Positions 30,757 to 39,475 of a stretch of 64,000 bases of DNA are shown piece after piece (the stretch's first letter is position 1; the number at the start of each line of letters is the position of its first letter). The stretch is taken from positions 2,490-66,489 of the forward strand of contig NZ_JAAGNX010000002.1 in assembly GCF_010500615.1 (NCBI RefSeq). The letters are read 5' to 3'. The notes beneath the pieces were generated by a model. That model did not search any database. It had not been told where the DNA came from and saw only the letters and a program-made list of their open reading frames with translations. Made by a program: the position numbers and the translations under genes. This stretch comes from Oceanipulchritudo coccoides (lineage in GTDB: Bacteria; Verrucomicrobiota; Verrucomicrobiia; Opitutales; Oceanipulchritudinaceae).

Positions 30757-32352
30757 ATGAATATACGAATTAGCACCACCCTTCTTATTTTAATAATCGT
30801 TGCTTCACCCCTTTTGGCACATGCGACAGAGAGTGCCCTCAAGGCGGTTGAGATCTACCCGTCGGGCGCGGCTGTCACGAGGGAAGTCATTCTTCAGGCA
30901 GGTTCAGGAGATTTTGTGTCAATCGAGCTGGAGGGGCTTCCATCCTCATTGATGCCGTCATCGGTCCAGATCAGCCCGCTCGACGATGCGGGCCTGCGCA
31001 TCGGGGGCTTTACCTTCCTGCCAAATGAAAACCCGGTCGAGCCGGATGACCCACGGACCATTGAGGAGCGGGAGGCGTTGAAGACTATCGACGAGCAGCT
31101 CCGTGATATACGACTGGAACGACAGGGAATTGAGTCGCGAATTTCCCACTACACCGGAATGGCTGAAAGCCTGCGAAAGTCCCTTTCGGAAAAGGCTGAC
31201 ACGGAGGCCTTTGACCTCGCAGTCAAGATCTGGGCAAACGTCGAATCTGTCACACAGGAGGGAGAGGTGCAGCTGGGCGACTTGACCGAGCGGGAGAGTG
31301 ATCTGAAAATTGCCCGCCGGGTGGCCCAGAAGGAACTGGATGAGAAAGTCGATTCCCTCCGCAAAAAAGCCGGTGTCTTGCGCTTTGATGTGCGGGGCGA
31401 CCTGCAGGAAGGGTCCCGGTTGGCATTGAAATACCAAGTCCGCGAAGCCGGATGGAATCCTGTCTATGAAATCCGGGCGGTGCCAGCGAAAGGAACGCTT
31501 GAATGGATTTACAAGGCACGGATCTGGCAGCAATCAGGCGAAGATTGGAACGGGGTTGCGGCCTCCCTTAAATCAGCCAGCGCACTCTATTCATCCGGTC
31601 TGCCCGAATTGCCACCGCTTTATCTCGAACACATGGAATACCGGCCAATGGCCCGGAAAATGATGGATTCGGTCAGTTACGCGGCAGGCGCGCCTGTGGA
31701 AATGGAAGCAATGCAACAGGCCGAGCCGGAATCCACAACGGCTAGTTTTTTCATCAAACTCCCGGAATCCCTGACCATCGCATCCGGAAAGGGACCGGTG
31801 GTGCGGGAGGCTTTCACCGGTAGTCTGAAGGCCGAATTCTGGTCGGAGGCGGCGCCACAACTATCCACGGACGCATGGCTCATGGCTGGAACAACCAATG
31901 ACTTGGGTTGGCCAGTCCTTCCCGGTGAGGCGTACGCCTACATTGACGGACAGCTGGTATCACGAAAGAACCTGTCCGGAATTCCAGCCGGGGAAGATAT
32001 CGAGTTTGCCCTTGGAAAGAACGAGAAGATTGCCATCGAGCGGCATGAACGTAAGCGCAAGAGTTCTGAGGGCGGTTTGATTGACCGTACCAAACGGCAT
32101 GAGATCAAATACGAAACAGTCGTCACCAACCGGATGCCGGTCGCGCACCGGGTGGTCTTGCAGGACCGCTTCCCGGTAGGGCGCGACAACAAGATCCAGG
32201 TCCGCATACAAAGCCCGAAGGATGTCGAACCCGAAGAGGGCACGGGTCTCTTCAAATGGGAGCGCACACTTGATCCCGGAGCCAAGGGTGTACTGAAAAC
32301 TGAATACACAGTCCTTTATCCGGCTGAATGGAACATACATCCGAAACCTTGA
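30757..32352 (+). CDS. DUF4139 (MuiA-like) domain protein
   Basis: This 531-aa protein has a signal peptide (ISTTLLILIIVASPLLAHA). An N-terminal DUF4140-like region (VEIYPSGAAVTREV) is followed by a coiled coil (IDEQLRDIRLERQGIESR) and the DUF4139 beta domain (LKYQVREAGWNPVYEIRA, ARIWQQSGEDWNGV, GAKGVLKTEYTVLYP). Family members are secreted proteins related to the mucoidy inhibitor A group; the mechanism is unknown. The next gene follows after seven bases. Confidence 0.85.
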   Translation: MNIRISTTLLILIIVASPLLAHATESALKAVEIYPSGAAVTREVILQAGSGDFVSIELEGLPSSLMPSSVQISPLDDAGLRIGGFTFLPNENPVEPDDPRTIEEREALKTIDEQLRDIRLERQGIESRISHYTGMAESLRKSLSEKADTEAFDLAVKIWANVESVTQEGEVQLGDLTERESDLKIARRVAQKELDEKVDSLRKKAGVLRFDVRGDLQEGSRLALKYQVREAGWNPVYEIRAVPAKGTLEWIYKARIWQQSGEDWNGVAASLKSASALYSSGLPELPPLYLEHMEYRPMARKMMDSVSYAAGAPVEMEAMQQAEPESTTASFFIKLPESLTIASGKGPVVREAFTGSLKAEFWSEAAPQLSTDAWLMAGTTNDLGWPVLPGEAYAYIDGQLVSRKNLSGIPAGEDIEFALGKNEKIAIERHERKRKSSEGGLIDRTKRHEIKYETVVTNRMPVAHRVVLQDRFPVGRDNKIQVRIQSPKDVEPEEGTGLFKWERTLDPGAKGVLKTEYTVLYPAEWNIHPKP

Positions 32353-32359
32353 TATTCCC

Positions 32360-35326
32360 ATGGAAATCACCCTTCTTCTACTTGTCGTCGGCTTTATCCT
32401 TGTCTCGCCATTCATTCTAATAGGAGTGGCGGTCTCACACCGGAAGCGCCTGAACCGGCTTGAGGAGGAGATCCATCATTATTCCGGCCTTGTCGAGGAG
32501 TTGATGCGCCGGCCAGCGCAGCCGACACAATCCGTCGAGCCAGTAAGGCCTGAAATGGAAAAGGCACCAGAGGCAGAGCCAGAGCCCGCTCCGACTGCCG
32601 TGCCCGTAATCCCGGCAGCAGTGGCAAAGAAATCTTTGGGTGTCGAGTCGCTTGAGGAACCGGCTTACGACGAGGTAATCCCAAAAGAGCCCTCTCTTCC
32701 GGAAGAACCGGACTTCCCCGGGGAAATCGGGGACCCGATGCCGACCACTGGCGAAAAGCTACGGGACTTCCTGCGCGGCATCGGCATGTGGCCACCTGAA
32801 AGTGTCGCAGGGCATGACCGGGAAGCCATCCTCATGAAGTGGTGGCTCCCGCGTATCGGGGGATTGCTGGCCCTGCTAAGCGCCCTGTTCTTCGGGGTCT
32901 ACGTCAACCAGTCGACAACACCATTCATCCGTTGTATGGAGCTGGCCGCTACTGCGGTGGGTATCACGGGGCTTGGATGGTATCTTGAGAAGAAGCTCCG
33001 CACCTTCGGGGGAGTCCTTGTCGTGACAGGCCTTGTCATGCTCTATTTGGCGAGCGTGGCGGCCTATGTCCTCCCGGCAATGCGCTTTATTGAAAACCCA
33101 CTTGTCGGGGCCTTGCTGCAGGCGGTTGTACTCCTCGTTATCTCTGTAGTGGGATTCCTGAGACGCTCCGAGGGGATCGTCCTACTGGCATTCCACCTTG
33201 GTTATCTTCTGGGCATTTTCATGGCATGGGAAGGACTTCGTGAAGGAGCCTTGATCGCGGCAGGCCTTCTGTTCGTGGCAGGTGCCCTGCTCTCGCGCAT
33301 GCAGCTCTTCCGTCACCTGACGTGGATAATCATTCCCGGCTCAATGCTGGTGGTGATCGCCTTTCCGCTACTTGCCCTGTTGCGCACGGTGGAGGTCCCA
33401 GCCGGCATATCCGTCCAGGTCTACCTTAATCTGGTCATGGCAGGCTCAATTATCCTGTATTTGCTCAATGGCCTTGGGACTGGATGGCGCCCAAAGCTGC
33501 TGTTCTCGATCGGGTCGTCCCTTGCCCTGCTCGGTACCGGTTGGTTCTTCAGGGAATTTGATCCGGACATGCTGGAATGGGCTTCGCTGGTCCTTGGATG
33601 TACTTTACTGGCCGGCTCAATCGCCGGATGGGCCCTCCGGGGTTGCGGCTTCCTTGCACAATTACTTTTTACCAAGGCTTCCTTCCTGATTGCTGTCTGG
33701 GCTATCCTCCACTTTGCCGGCGATCTCCGCTGGATGGTGCTCGGTATCCAGACAATTGTAGTGGCCCTTTCAGCACGGCGCGCCAAGGCAATCGCCCTGG
33801 AATGTGTTACATGGGCTGTGGCGCTTGTCAGCGTGGGCTATTTCGTTCCTGTCTTCCTGACCAATCCCGAGGCAGGCACGCTTCTTTGGTGGTTGATGGT
33901 CTTGTATCCCGGTGTGATTGTCCTTGGACTCTCGATTGTCCTTCCGGCCTTCCAGATGCCCCGCTTCGATTACAAGGAAGCCGACCGCCGACTATTGTAC
34001 GGCGCCTTGCCCTTCCTTGCTGTCTGGTTGTGGTTCCGCCTCTTTGCCGCCACGCAGGCGGGGAATGTCGGCGCTCCGGCACCGTTCCTTGCCGTCATGT
34101 ATGGAATGGCCGCTGTATCCTTCATCCCTTGGATTGCCCGCTGGATCAGCCTCATGACTTCGGGTATTCTGTTCGTTCTGGCCAGCATCCTCTTCTGCTC
34201 CGAGCCGTTTTCACCCGTCCTCCTCGTCCTTTTGCTCATTCCCGCTGTGGCCAGCCTGATCTGGCTCACGGGGAAGGAAAAAACATGGGCCATCCTTGCT
34301 GAAAACGCGGTCTATGTGCTCAGCTTTGTGCCTGTCATCCTTTGGATTCTTCAACTGCTGGGTGACTGGAGTTGGACCGTCGCCTTGATGCCGGTTCTGG
34401 CCATTGCCTTGAGCGCGCTGGGGACCCTTCCCCGCCTCCGACATGCAGGGGCATGGGCCTTCCTCCCCTTTGCGGTCTTCTACGTCTCCGAGGGCGTACG
34501 GGGATCAACTCAGACCGCCATGCTCCTGACAATGGCCGTCGGGATTGGCTGGCTGGCCCTGCCGCCATTGATCAGCCGAGTAAGCGACGGCCTTGGCTGG
34601 GCCAAACGCTACTCACTGTGGGCGGTCATCGGCACGGTCCTGCTCGCGATCCTCGCCATCGATTTCAGTAATAATCACGAGCACTGGCTGGTCTGGCAGT
34701 GCACCCTTCTGGGCCTTTCCGCACTGCTCATCGTCGGCACGCAGATATGGAAGGTCCCGGGATACTTTCTCGGGGCCATCGTATTCGGAGGAACCGCCAT
34801 GCTCCGGCATGCCGAGTCCATGCTGAGCGAGCCCGCTGCCTACATCCCATGGATCAGCGAGGCCCTGATCAGCTCCGGGGTGATCTTCGCCCTCCTCCTG
34901 CTCTGGTTTTTCCTCAAAACCAATCCCTGGAGGCTCAAGGAAGCCAAATCACAAGACCAACTGGATTCATTGCTCTCCGCTTCCGTGGCTGTCCTCTTTT
35001 TCCTCAATTCGGCCCTCACCTTCCATTACCATGGCCTCGGCTGGATGAGTTGGTATACCCCGCTCCTCGCCCTCACCGCTTTTTCCATGATCCTCCTCGG
35101 CCTCTTCCGAGCCGATCCCGTCTTCCGGAAACTGGGCCTCCTCGCCCTCGCCCTCCCGCTCCTGCGCCTCTTCCTCGTCGATGTCCAGGATGCCCTCTAC
35201 CGGATCGTCGCCTTCGCCGCCGCCGCAATTGTCCTCACCGTCCTCGGATATCTCTACAGCCGGCTCGCCGCTAAATTGGGCGACTCAGAGGAAGAGGAAG
35301 AGGAAGAGGAAGAGGAAGTGTCTTGA
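32360..35326 (+). CDS. DUF2339 polytopic membrane protein
   Basis: This 988-aa protein has an N-terminal membrane helix, an acidic/proline linker with a coiled coil (RKRLNRLEEEIHHYSGL), then the DUF2339 core beginning EAILMKWWLPRIGGLLALLSALFFGVYVNQ and about 25 hydrophobic segments. It ends in a run of Glu. The family is a large membrane protein of unknown function. It forms an operon with the DUF4139 gene. The stop codon overlaps the operator-like palindrome of the next gene. Confidence 0.85.
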   Translation: MEITLLLLVVGFILVSPFILIGVAVSHRKRLNRLEEEIHHYSGLVEELMRRPAQPTQSVEPVRPEMEKAPEAEPEPAPTAVPVIPAAVAKKSLGVESLEEPAYDEVIPKEPSLPEEPDFPGEIGDPMPTTGEKLRDFLRGIGMWPPESVAGHDREAILMKWWLPRIGGLLALLSALFFGVYVNQSTTPFIRCMELAATAVGITGLGWYLEKKLRTFGGVLVVTGLVMLYLASVAAYVLPAMRFIENPLVGALLQAVVLLVISVVGFLRRSEGIVLLAFHLGYLLGIFMAWEGLREGALIAAGLLFVAGALLSRMQLFRHLTWIIIPGSMLVVIAFPLLALLRTVEVPAGISVQVYLNLVMAGSIILYLLNGLGTGWRPKLLFSIGSSLALLGTGWFFREFDPDMLEWASLVLGCTLLAGSIAGWALRGCGFLAQLLFTKASFLIAVWAILHFAGDLRWMVLGIQTIVVALSARRAKAIALECVTWAVALVSVGYFVPVFLTNPEAGTLLWWLMVLYPGVIVLGLSIVLPAFQMPRFDYKEADRRLLYGALPFLAVWLWFRLFAATQAGNVGAPAPFLAVMYGMAAVSFIPWIARWISLMTSGILFVLASILFCSEPFSPVLLVLLLIPAVASLIWLTGKEKTWAILAENAVYVLSFVPVILWILQLLGDWSWTVALMPVLAIALSALGTLPRLRHAGAWAFLPFAVFYVSEGVRGSTQTAMLLTMAVGIGWLALPPLISRVSDGLGWAKRYSLWAVIGTVLLAILAIDFSNNHEHWLVWQCTLLGLSALLIVGTQIWKVPGYFLGAIVFGGTAMLRHAESMLSEPAAYIPWISEALISSGVIFALLLLWFFLKTNPWRLKEAKSQDQLDSLLSASVAVLFFLNSALTFHYHGLGWMSWYTPLLALTAFSMILLGLFRADPVFRKLGLLALALPLLRLFLVDVQDALYRIVAFAAAAIVLTVLGYLYSRLAAKLGDSEEEEEEEEEEVS

Positions 35327-35351
35327 CATCAAGACAATTGGGAGGGATATT
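35321..35351 (+). promoter_or_regulatory. marR-like promoter with palindromic operator
   Basis: TCTTGACATCAAGA (35321-35334) is a TCTTGA-N2-TCAAGA palindrome that contains the -35 TTGACA (35323-35328). A -10-like GATATT lies at 35346-35351, 17 bases downstream. The 18-base string starting at 35322 is 15/18 identical to one upstream of the pirin gene (35831-35848). This suggests the MarR-like protein binds both. Confidence 0.65.
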
Positions 35352-35359
35352 CCTTCCCG

Positions 35360-35806
35360 ATGACTAAAATCTACGCCAATTCGGGGACGCACCTGTTTCT
35401 TCTCTTCTGGAAAGCATCGTATTCGGTGATGCAGTATGACGAGGCCAGCGTGGCCCGGGCGGGGTTCAGCTCACTCTCGGATTTCGCGGTCCTGGAGGTG
35501 CTTTTGCACAAGGGCTCACTGCCCGTTAACATCATCGGGGAGAAGGTCTTGCTGACCAGCGGCTCCATCACGACGGCCGTCCAGCGTCTGGAAAAGAAGG
35601 GCCTCGTCAGGCGGGAACGGGGAGCGGAAGACGGCCGGGTCGTCCTGGTCCACCTGACGGAAAGCGGCAGAAACCGGATCGAGGAGGCCTTTGCCCTCCA
35701 TGCGGCCGACCTCGACCAGCTCTTTGAGGCATTTGACGAATCCGAGCGCGAATCCTTCGCTGCCCTCACCCGGAAAATCGGGGAGCGGGCCGCCCGGTTG
35801 ATGTAG
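35360..35806 (+). CDS. MarR-family transcriptional regulator
   Basis: This 148-aa winged-helix protein has LSDFAVLEVLLHKGSLPVNIIGEKVLLTSGSITTAVQRLEKKGLVRRERGAEDGRVVLVHLTESG in the standard MarR order, with the D-x-R wing (EDGRVV). No Cys is seen that would act as an OhrR-type redox switch. It probably represses itself and the divergent-free downstream pirin/rhodanese genes through the two CTTGA-N3-CAAG sites. Confidence 0.92.
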   Translation: MTKIYANSGTHLFLLFWKASYSVMQYDEASVARAGFSSLSDFAVLEVLLHKGSLPVNIIGEKVLLTSGSITTAVQRLEKKGLVRRERGAEDGRVVLVHLTESGRNRIEEAFALHAADLDQLFEAFDESERESFAALTRKIGERAARLM

Positions 35807-35830
35807 CAAATCGTATTTTTACCCATTTAC

Positions 35831-35848
35831 CTTGATACCAAGATAATT
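35831..35848 (+). promoter_or_regulatory. Operator-like palindrome upstream of the pirin gene
   Basis: CTTGATACCAAG followed by ATAATT repeats the marR-upstream element (15 of 18 bases). It lies 22 bases before the pirin ATG, over a TTGATA -35-like box. Confidence 0.6.
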
Positions 35849-35870
35849 TCTTTAACTTAGTGAAAGACCT

Positions 35871-36596
35871 ATGAAAACACACCAAAAGAACAAACAAATC
35901 ACGCGCTCCGGGGAGCGCATGCGGAGCCGCTTTGAGTGGCTGGACAGCCGTCACAGCTTCAGCTTTGGGGGGCATCATGATCCTGAGCGGATGGGCTTCG
36001 GGCCGCTGCGGGTGGTGAATGACGACATTGTGGCTCCTGAGGGCGGTTTTCCGGCCCACCCTCACCGGGACATGGAGATTGTGAGTATTGTTCTTGAAGG
36101 GCAGCTGCAGCATCAGGACAGCCTGGGGAACGGCCGGGTGATCCGGGCGGGGGACGTCCAGTACATGAGTGCGGGAGCCGGGGTAGTGCACAGCGAATTC
36201 AATCCCTCGGCGGACGAGCCAGTGCACTTCATGCAGATCTGGATCGAGCCCAAGGCGAAAGGACTTGAGCCGAAGTATGCGGATCAACCGCTCGTTGGAG
36301 CGGAAGATGATGAATGGAGCCTGATCCTATCGCCGGACGGGCGCGATGGATCAATTGAAATCCGACAGGATGCGACACTGCGGACCGTTCGCCTGAAGCC
36401 GGGGAGTACAATCGGTCACGAAACGGCAGGAACCGGACGCGGACTGTGGCTCTTTGTGGTCGAGGGAACGGTCTTGAGCGACGGAGAGACCTATGCGGCG
36501 GGGGACACAGTCGCGCTGAGCGGGACCAGCGGGATATCGATCAAAAATACTGGCGCCGAACCGGCCAAGGTCCTCCTTTTCGACCTACCGGTTTGA
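35871..36596 (+). CDS. Pirin family protein (YhhW/YhaK-like bicupin)
   Basis: This 241-aa protein has HSFSFGGHHDPERMGFGPLRVVNDD and GGFPAHPHRDMEIVSIVLEG, with the metal-binding His-x-His and Glu. It also has VQYMSAGAGVVHSEFN with a further ligand. The bacterial YhhW type has quercetinase activity in some members. The MarR gene just upstream and shared operator-like elements suggest induction by phenolic or electrophilic compounds (inference). Confidence 0.92.
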   Translation: MKTHQKNKQITRSGERMRSRFEWLDSRHSFSFGGHHDPERMGFGPLRVVNDDIVAPEGGFPAHPHRDMEIVSIVLEGQLQHQDSLGNGRVIRAGDVQYMSAGAGVVHSEFNPSADEPVHFMQIWIEPKAKGLEPKYADQPLVGAEDDEWSLILSPDGRDGSIEIRQDATLRTVRLKPGSTIGHETAGTGRGLWLFVVEGTVLSDGETYAAGDTVALSGTSGISIKNTGAEPAKVLLFDLPV

Positions 36597-36634
36597 GCGG
36601 GAGAAGAAACTAAAAACCCAACGAAAGGAACATC

Positions 36635-37558
36635 ATGCTACCATCAACAGACACTTGCGAATTCATATCAACCGAGGGGCTTGCGGGCCTGCTCAAGGAC
36701 GGGAAAATCCGCCTCATCGACGTACGGACAGAGGAGGCCTGGTCGGAATGCCACATTTCGGGGAGCACCAATCTCTGCATTTACGAAACGGCCTTCCCGG
36801 AAAAGATGGCGGAATTTGAAGCGGACAAGGCGGCCCCAATTGTCATCTACGGGGAAGGACACCCGTTCAAGGCCGACCTCGCCGCCTATGCCAGCCTGCA
36901 ATCGCAGGGCTACACGGAGGTCTCCATTCTTACAGGCGGCCTGAAGGCCTGGAAGGAGGAAGGCAGGGAGATTGAAGGGAGCGGTCCCGCAGATGATGCT
37001 CCCCGTTCACGTCATTACTTTCTCGATACAGAAAAGAGCCACCTGCGCTGGGTCGGGAGGAACCTGATGAACCAGCACAACGGGGAAATCCAGCTGGCAG
37101 GCGGGGAGATCAAGTTTGACCAGAACGGTATACTAGCCGAAGGCGAAGTGATCGCCGACATGACGAAAATGGTCTGCCACGACATAAAAGAATCCAAAAT
37201 GGCGCAGGCGCTCATCGGGCACCTTGCCAGCGTGGATTTCTTTGATGTGGAAAACCATCCGGAAGCCCGGTTCAACCTTGATTCAGGTGAGCCCATTAAA
37301 GGCGCCCTGGACGGTGCTCCAAACCTGCTTGTAAAGGGGCAGCTGACCGCGCGTGGCACATCCATGCCTTTGGAAACAAAGGCCATGCTGGCCCCCATCG
37401 AGGGCGGCTTTGTCTTACAAACGGTCTTCCAGTTCGACCGCACCCAAGTCGGGGCCTTATACGGCTCGGGGCGAATTTTCGAACGACTCGGCATGCACCT
37501 CGTCAACGACCTTGTTTCCATCGACCTGACGGCGTTCTTTATCATTTCCAAACCTTGA
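36635..37558 (+). CDS. Rhodanese-like/YceI fusion, rhodanese active site lost
   Basis: This 307-aa protein joins a rhodanese domain (about residues 8-115: IRLIDVRTEEAWSECHISGS, VSILTGGLKAWKEEG) to a YceI-like beta-barrel lipid-binding domain (about 127-305: HYFLDTEKSHLRWVGR, KMVCHDIKESKMAQALIGHL, NDLVSIDLTAFF). Where active rhodaneses have a Cys (V-Y-C-R-x-G), this has Y72-G73-E-G-H, so it cannot carry persulfide there. There is no signal peptide, so the YceI domain is cytoplasmic here. It follows the pirin gene by 38 bases. Confidence 0.88.
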   Translation: MLPSTDTCEFISTEGLAGLLKDGKIRLIDVRTEEAWSECHISGSTNLCIYETAFPEKMAEFEADKAAPIVIYGEGHPFKADLAAYASLQSQGYTEVSILTGGLKAWKEEGREIEGSGPADDAPRSRHYFLDTEKSHLRWVGRNLMNQHNGEIQLAGGEIKFDQNGILAEGEVIADMTKMVCHDIKESKMAQALIGHLASVDFFDVENHPEARFNLDSGEPIKGALDGAPNLLVKGQLTARGTSMPLETKAMLAPIEGGFVLQTVFQFDRTQVGALYGSGRIFERLGMHLVNDLVSIDLTAFFIISKP

Positions 37559-37629
37559 GGAATCTTATAGTCTTCCCTCTGTAAAAGGGTCGGCAACTTG
37601 GGTTCCCCGGGGATTATTTAGGGCCCAAC

Positions 37630-37658
37630 TTGCAAGGTCCGTGTTTTGGCTAAATAAT
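37630..37658 (+). promoter_or_regulatory. Possible promoter of the 131-aa secreted protein gene
   Basis: TTGCAA (37630-37635) and AATAAT are spaced by 17 bases in an otherwise AT-rich stretch, followed by a leader of about 65 bases. Confidence 0.3.
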
Positions 37659-37724
37659 AATTACAGCAGATTAAACCTGTCTCCCCCGTGGAAAACATTA
37701 GGCCCTAATCCAAAACAAATACTT

Positions 37725-38120
37725 ATGAAAACAAACCCTTCATCCGCACTAAAATTCACCTTGGCCGGGCTCATGCTGTTGCTTGCCTTTTCCGTTCAAG
37801 CGTCACCGTCCAACAAATGGCGCCTGCAGTTCAGCGGTAACGCAGAGTCCAGTGGCACCATTGTGATGCAGTTCACGCCCAAGGGGAGCGAGATGATCGA
37901 GACACGCACTGACATTAAAAAAGGGCGGAGCGAAAACCATGTTGCGCGGGATGTTGTCGATTCGCTGAAATCGCAATTGCCAAAAGATCACTTCCATATC
38001 GAGCGCGATGACGGGGAGGACGTATTGATCAAACGCAAACACCACCACGATGCGAAATTTGATATCAAGATTGTGTCCAATTCAGTGAAGGGTGTCAGGA
38101 TCAACCCGGATCGGGAGTAA
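37725..38120 (+). CDS. Small secreted protein of unknown function
   Basis: This 131-aa protein has a signal peptide (FTLAGLMLLLAFSVQA). The mature domain is about 105 residues, basic, with a His run (RKHHHDAKFDI). No family recognised. Possible periplasmic metal or polyanion binding is speculation from the His/Lys content. Confidence 0.65.
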   Translation: MKTNPSSALKFTLAGLMLLLAFSVQASPSNKWRLQFSGNAESSGTIVMQFTPKGSEMIETRTDIKKGRSENHVARDVVDSLKSQLPKDHFHIERDDGEDVLIKRKHHHDAKFDIKIVSNSVKGVRINPDRE

Positions 38121-38305
38121 GGGACCACCGCACCTTTATACCGACAAGCACTTCAGAGAAGCGCGGGCATGGGCGTGCCATTAATGGTCCGGGGTTTTAG
38201 GGGATTTTGGATTGTATCTTAACGGTTTTACTATTATACCCTGTATTTGAGGCCGGAAGATTGATCAGTTGAAATCCGGCTCCAAAAACCAAACCAAGCC
38301 AAACC

Positions 38306-38839
38306 ATGAAGAAAGCTAAATATATACTAACCGCTTCCCTTACGCTAATTGCCCTGATGGGATTTCAGTCCGTCCAGGCAGGCGCCTATCTGGGGGCAGG
38401 TGTCGGATACATGATCGACAGCGAAGAAGAACTACTGACCGTCCACTTTGGCTATGAGGTGGCGAAAAAGGGCAAGGTCTCGCACAACGTCGAGATCGAA
38501 ATTGGCCATGTAGAGGATAGCGAGATGGGCGTCGATCTTGAGATCAATCCACTCATGCTCAACTACCGCGCTGTAAATACCGAAAATAACTCATATGACT
38601 TATATTTCGGACTTGGGATCGGTACGAGCAATGTCGATGTCGATGTATTTGGGATCTCTGACGACGACAATGTCCTGACCGTTCAGGCCATGGTGGGAAT
38701 GGATTTCAAGTTGAACCAAACTGCTTCTTTGCGCCTTGGATACAGGTATCTTTATCTGGAATCCGTAGAGCTGTTTGATTACGACCTTGATGATCTTGAT
38801 GACCACCTTGTGGAAGTTGGCTTAATTGTGAAGTTCTAG
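38306..38839 (+). CDS. Outer-membrane beta-barrel protein (OmpA-barrel/porin-like)
   Basis: This 177-aa protein has a signal peptide (LTASLTLIALMGFQSVQA). Alternating strands follow (AYLGAGVGYMID, LTVHFGYEVAK, NSYDLYFGLGIGTSN, LRLGYRYLYLESV), and it ends with aromatic HLVEVGLIVKF. The C-terminal Phe is the outer-membrane assembly signal. Eight strands are plausible. A clear terminator follows. Confidence 0.85.
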   Translation: MKKAKYILTASLTLIALMGFQSVQAGAYLGAGVGYMIDSEEELLTVHFGYEVAKKGKVSHNVEIEIGHVEDSEMGVDLEINPLMLNYRAVNTENNSYDLYFGLGIGTSNVDVDVFGISDDDNVLTVQAMVGMDFKLNQTASLRLGYRYLYLESVELFDYDLDDLDDHLVEVGLIVKF

Positions 38840-38867
38840 CCTTTTTTCCAATAAACGACTTATCGGG

Positions 38868-38904
38868 AGAGGTCTGTGCATACCGCATAGACCTCTTTCT
38901 TTTG
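38868..38904 (+). terminator. Rho-independent terminator after the barrel gene
   Basis: The stem AGAGGTCT / AGACCTCT is eight perfect base pairs around a 13-base loop and is followed by TTCTTTT. Confidence 0.85.
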
Positions 38905-38948
38905 CTGAGCCATCCGCGGCTTTGCGCTTTGAGGAGGATCCTCTTCAG

Positions 38949-38971
38949 CAAAAAACAGGCGGGACGCCTGT
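38949..38971 (-). terminator. Rho-independent terminator of tRNA-Arg
   Basis: On the minus strand, ACAGGCG-TCC-CGCCTGT forms a seven-pair stem with a three-base loop and is followed by a run of T. It sits about 17 bases after the tRNA 3' end. Confidence 0.85.
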
Positions 38972-38987
38972 TACACCATGTCCAGCA

Positions 38988-39062
38988 TGGTACTCCCATA
39001 GGGATTCGAACCCCAATTTCTGCCTCCGGAGGGCAGCGTGTTATCCATTACACTATGGGAGC
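38988..39062 (-). tRNA. tRNA-Arg (anticodon CCG)
   Basis: The minus-strand sequence folds into a standard cloverleaf. The acceptor stem is GCTCCCA/TGGGAGT, with a G-T wobble at the first pair. The anticodon arm is CTGCC-CTCCGGA-GGCAG with loop anticodon CCG (reads CGG). The T arm has GGTTCGAATC. The discriminator A at 38991 is followed by an encoded CCA (38988-38990). Length is 72 nt without CCA. Confidence 0.93.
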
Positions 39063-39171
39063 AGGATACATTCCTTTAGAGGAAGGAGAGAAGTTGTGCG
39101 GGGGTGATTGATGGGTCAATGTTTTTTGTGGGCCGGAGTTCCGCCTTCAGGCGGCCTTGAAACGGCGAACT

Positions 39172-39187
39172 GTCCCGTTTTTGGGAC
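39172..39187 (+). promoter_or_regulatory. Enhancer-like palindrome GTCCC-N6-GGGAC
   Basis: GTCCC-GTTTTT-GGGAC matches the two palindromes that precede the sigma-54 promoter of the efflux operon at 55893-55931. It lies about 120 bases upstream of a -24/-12 element, the usual distance for an NtrC-type activator site. Confidence 0.65.
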
Positions 39188-39306
39188 GCAAGGTGTCCCT
39201 GAACCGCACAAATCGTGGCGAGAAACGCCAAGGCTGGAGAAACAGATCAATCCCTAATAATTTTAACTCGCTGTTATTCAGTGTCTTATGAATTATAAAA
39301 GTAAAT

Positions 39307-39322
39307 TGGCACGCTGGAAGCA
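39307..39322 (+). promoter_or_regulatory. Sigma-54-like promoter of the two micropeptide genes
   Basis: TGGCAC-G-CTGGAAGC-A: GG at 39308-39309 and GC at 39320-39321 are separated by ten bases, the required spacing. The -24 part is a perfect TTGGCACG. The -12 part has AAGC instead of TTGC. It ends 35 bases before the first micropeptide ATG. Confidence 0.65.
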
Positions 39323-39356
39323 ATAGGGATAGGTGAAATTTAAGGAAAGCACAGCC

Positions 39357-39434
39357 ATGACACTTATCATCTTCACATCCGCCTTTTTACTGACCTTCGG
39401 AATCGTCCAGATCAAGGAAGCGATTGATTCCTGA
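39357..39434 (+). CDS. 25-aa single-helix membrane peptide
   Basis: This peptide begins MTLIIFTSAFLLTFGIVQ and ends with the charged tail KEAIDS. A good Shine-Dalgarno (AAGGAAAG) lies about ten bases upstream. It is the first gene after the sigma-54-like promoter. No homologue known to me; it is too short for ordinary gene calling. The membrane helix and short charged tail resemble stress-induced small membrane proteins in style. Confidence 0.55.
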   Translation: MTLIIFTSAFLLTFGIVQIKEAIDS

Positions 39435-39475
39435 ACCGGACCTGGCGTGGTCCACCAAACTTTGGAGAAGCAGCA

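Larger units (their letters stand above)
39063..39356. other. Non-coding region with regulatory elements
   Basis: No gene was seen in about 290 bases. It holds the hairpin CCGCCTTCAGGCGG (39141-39154), the GTCCC-N6-GGGAC palindrome (39172-39187), a further GTGTCCC half-site (39193-39199) and the sigma-54-like promoter at 39307-39322. Confidence 0.7.
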
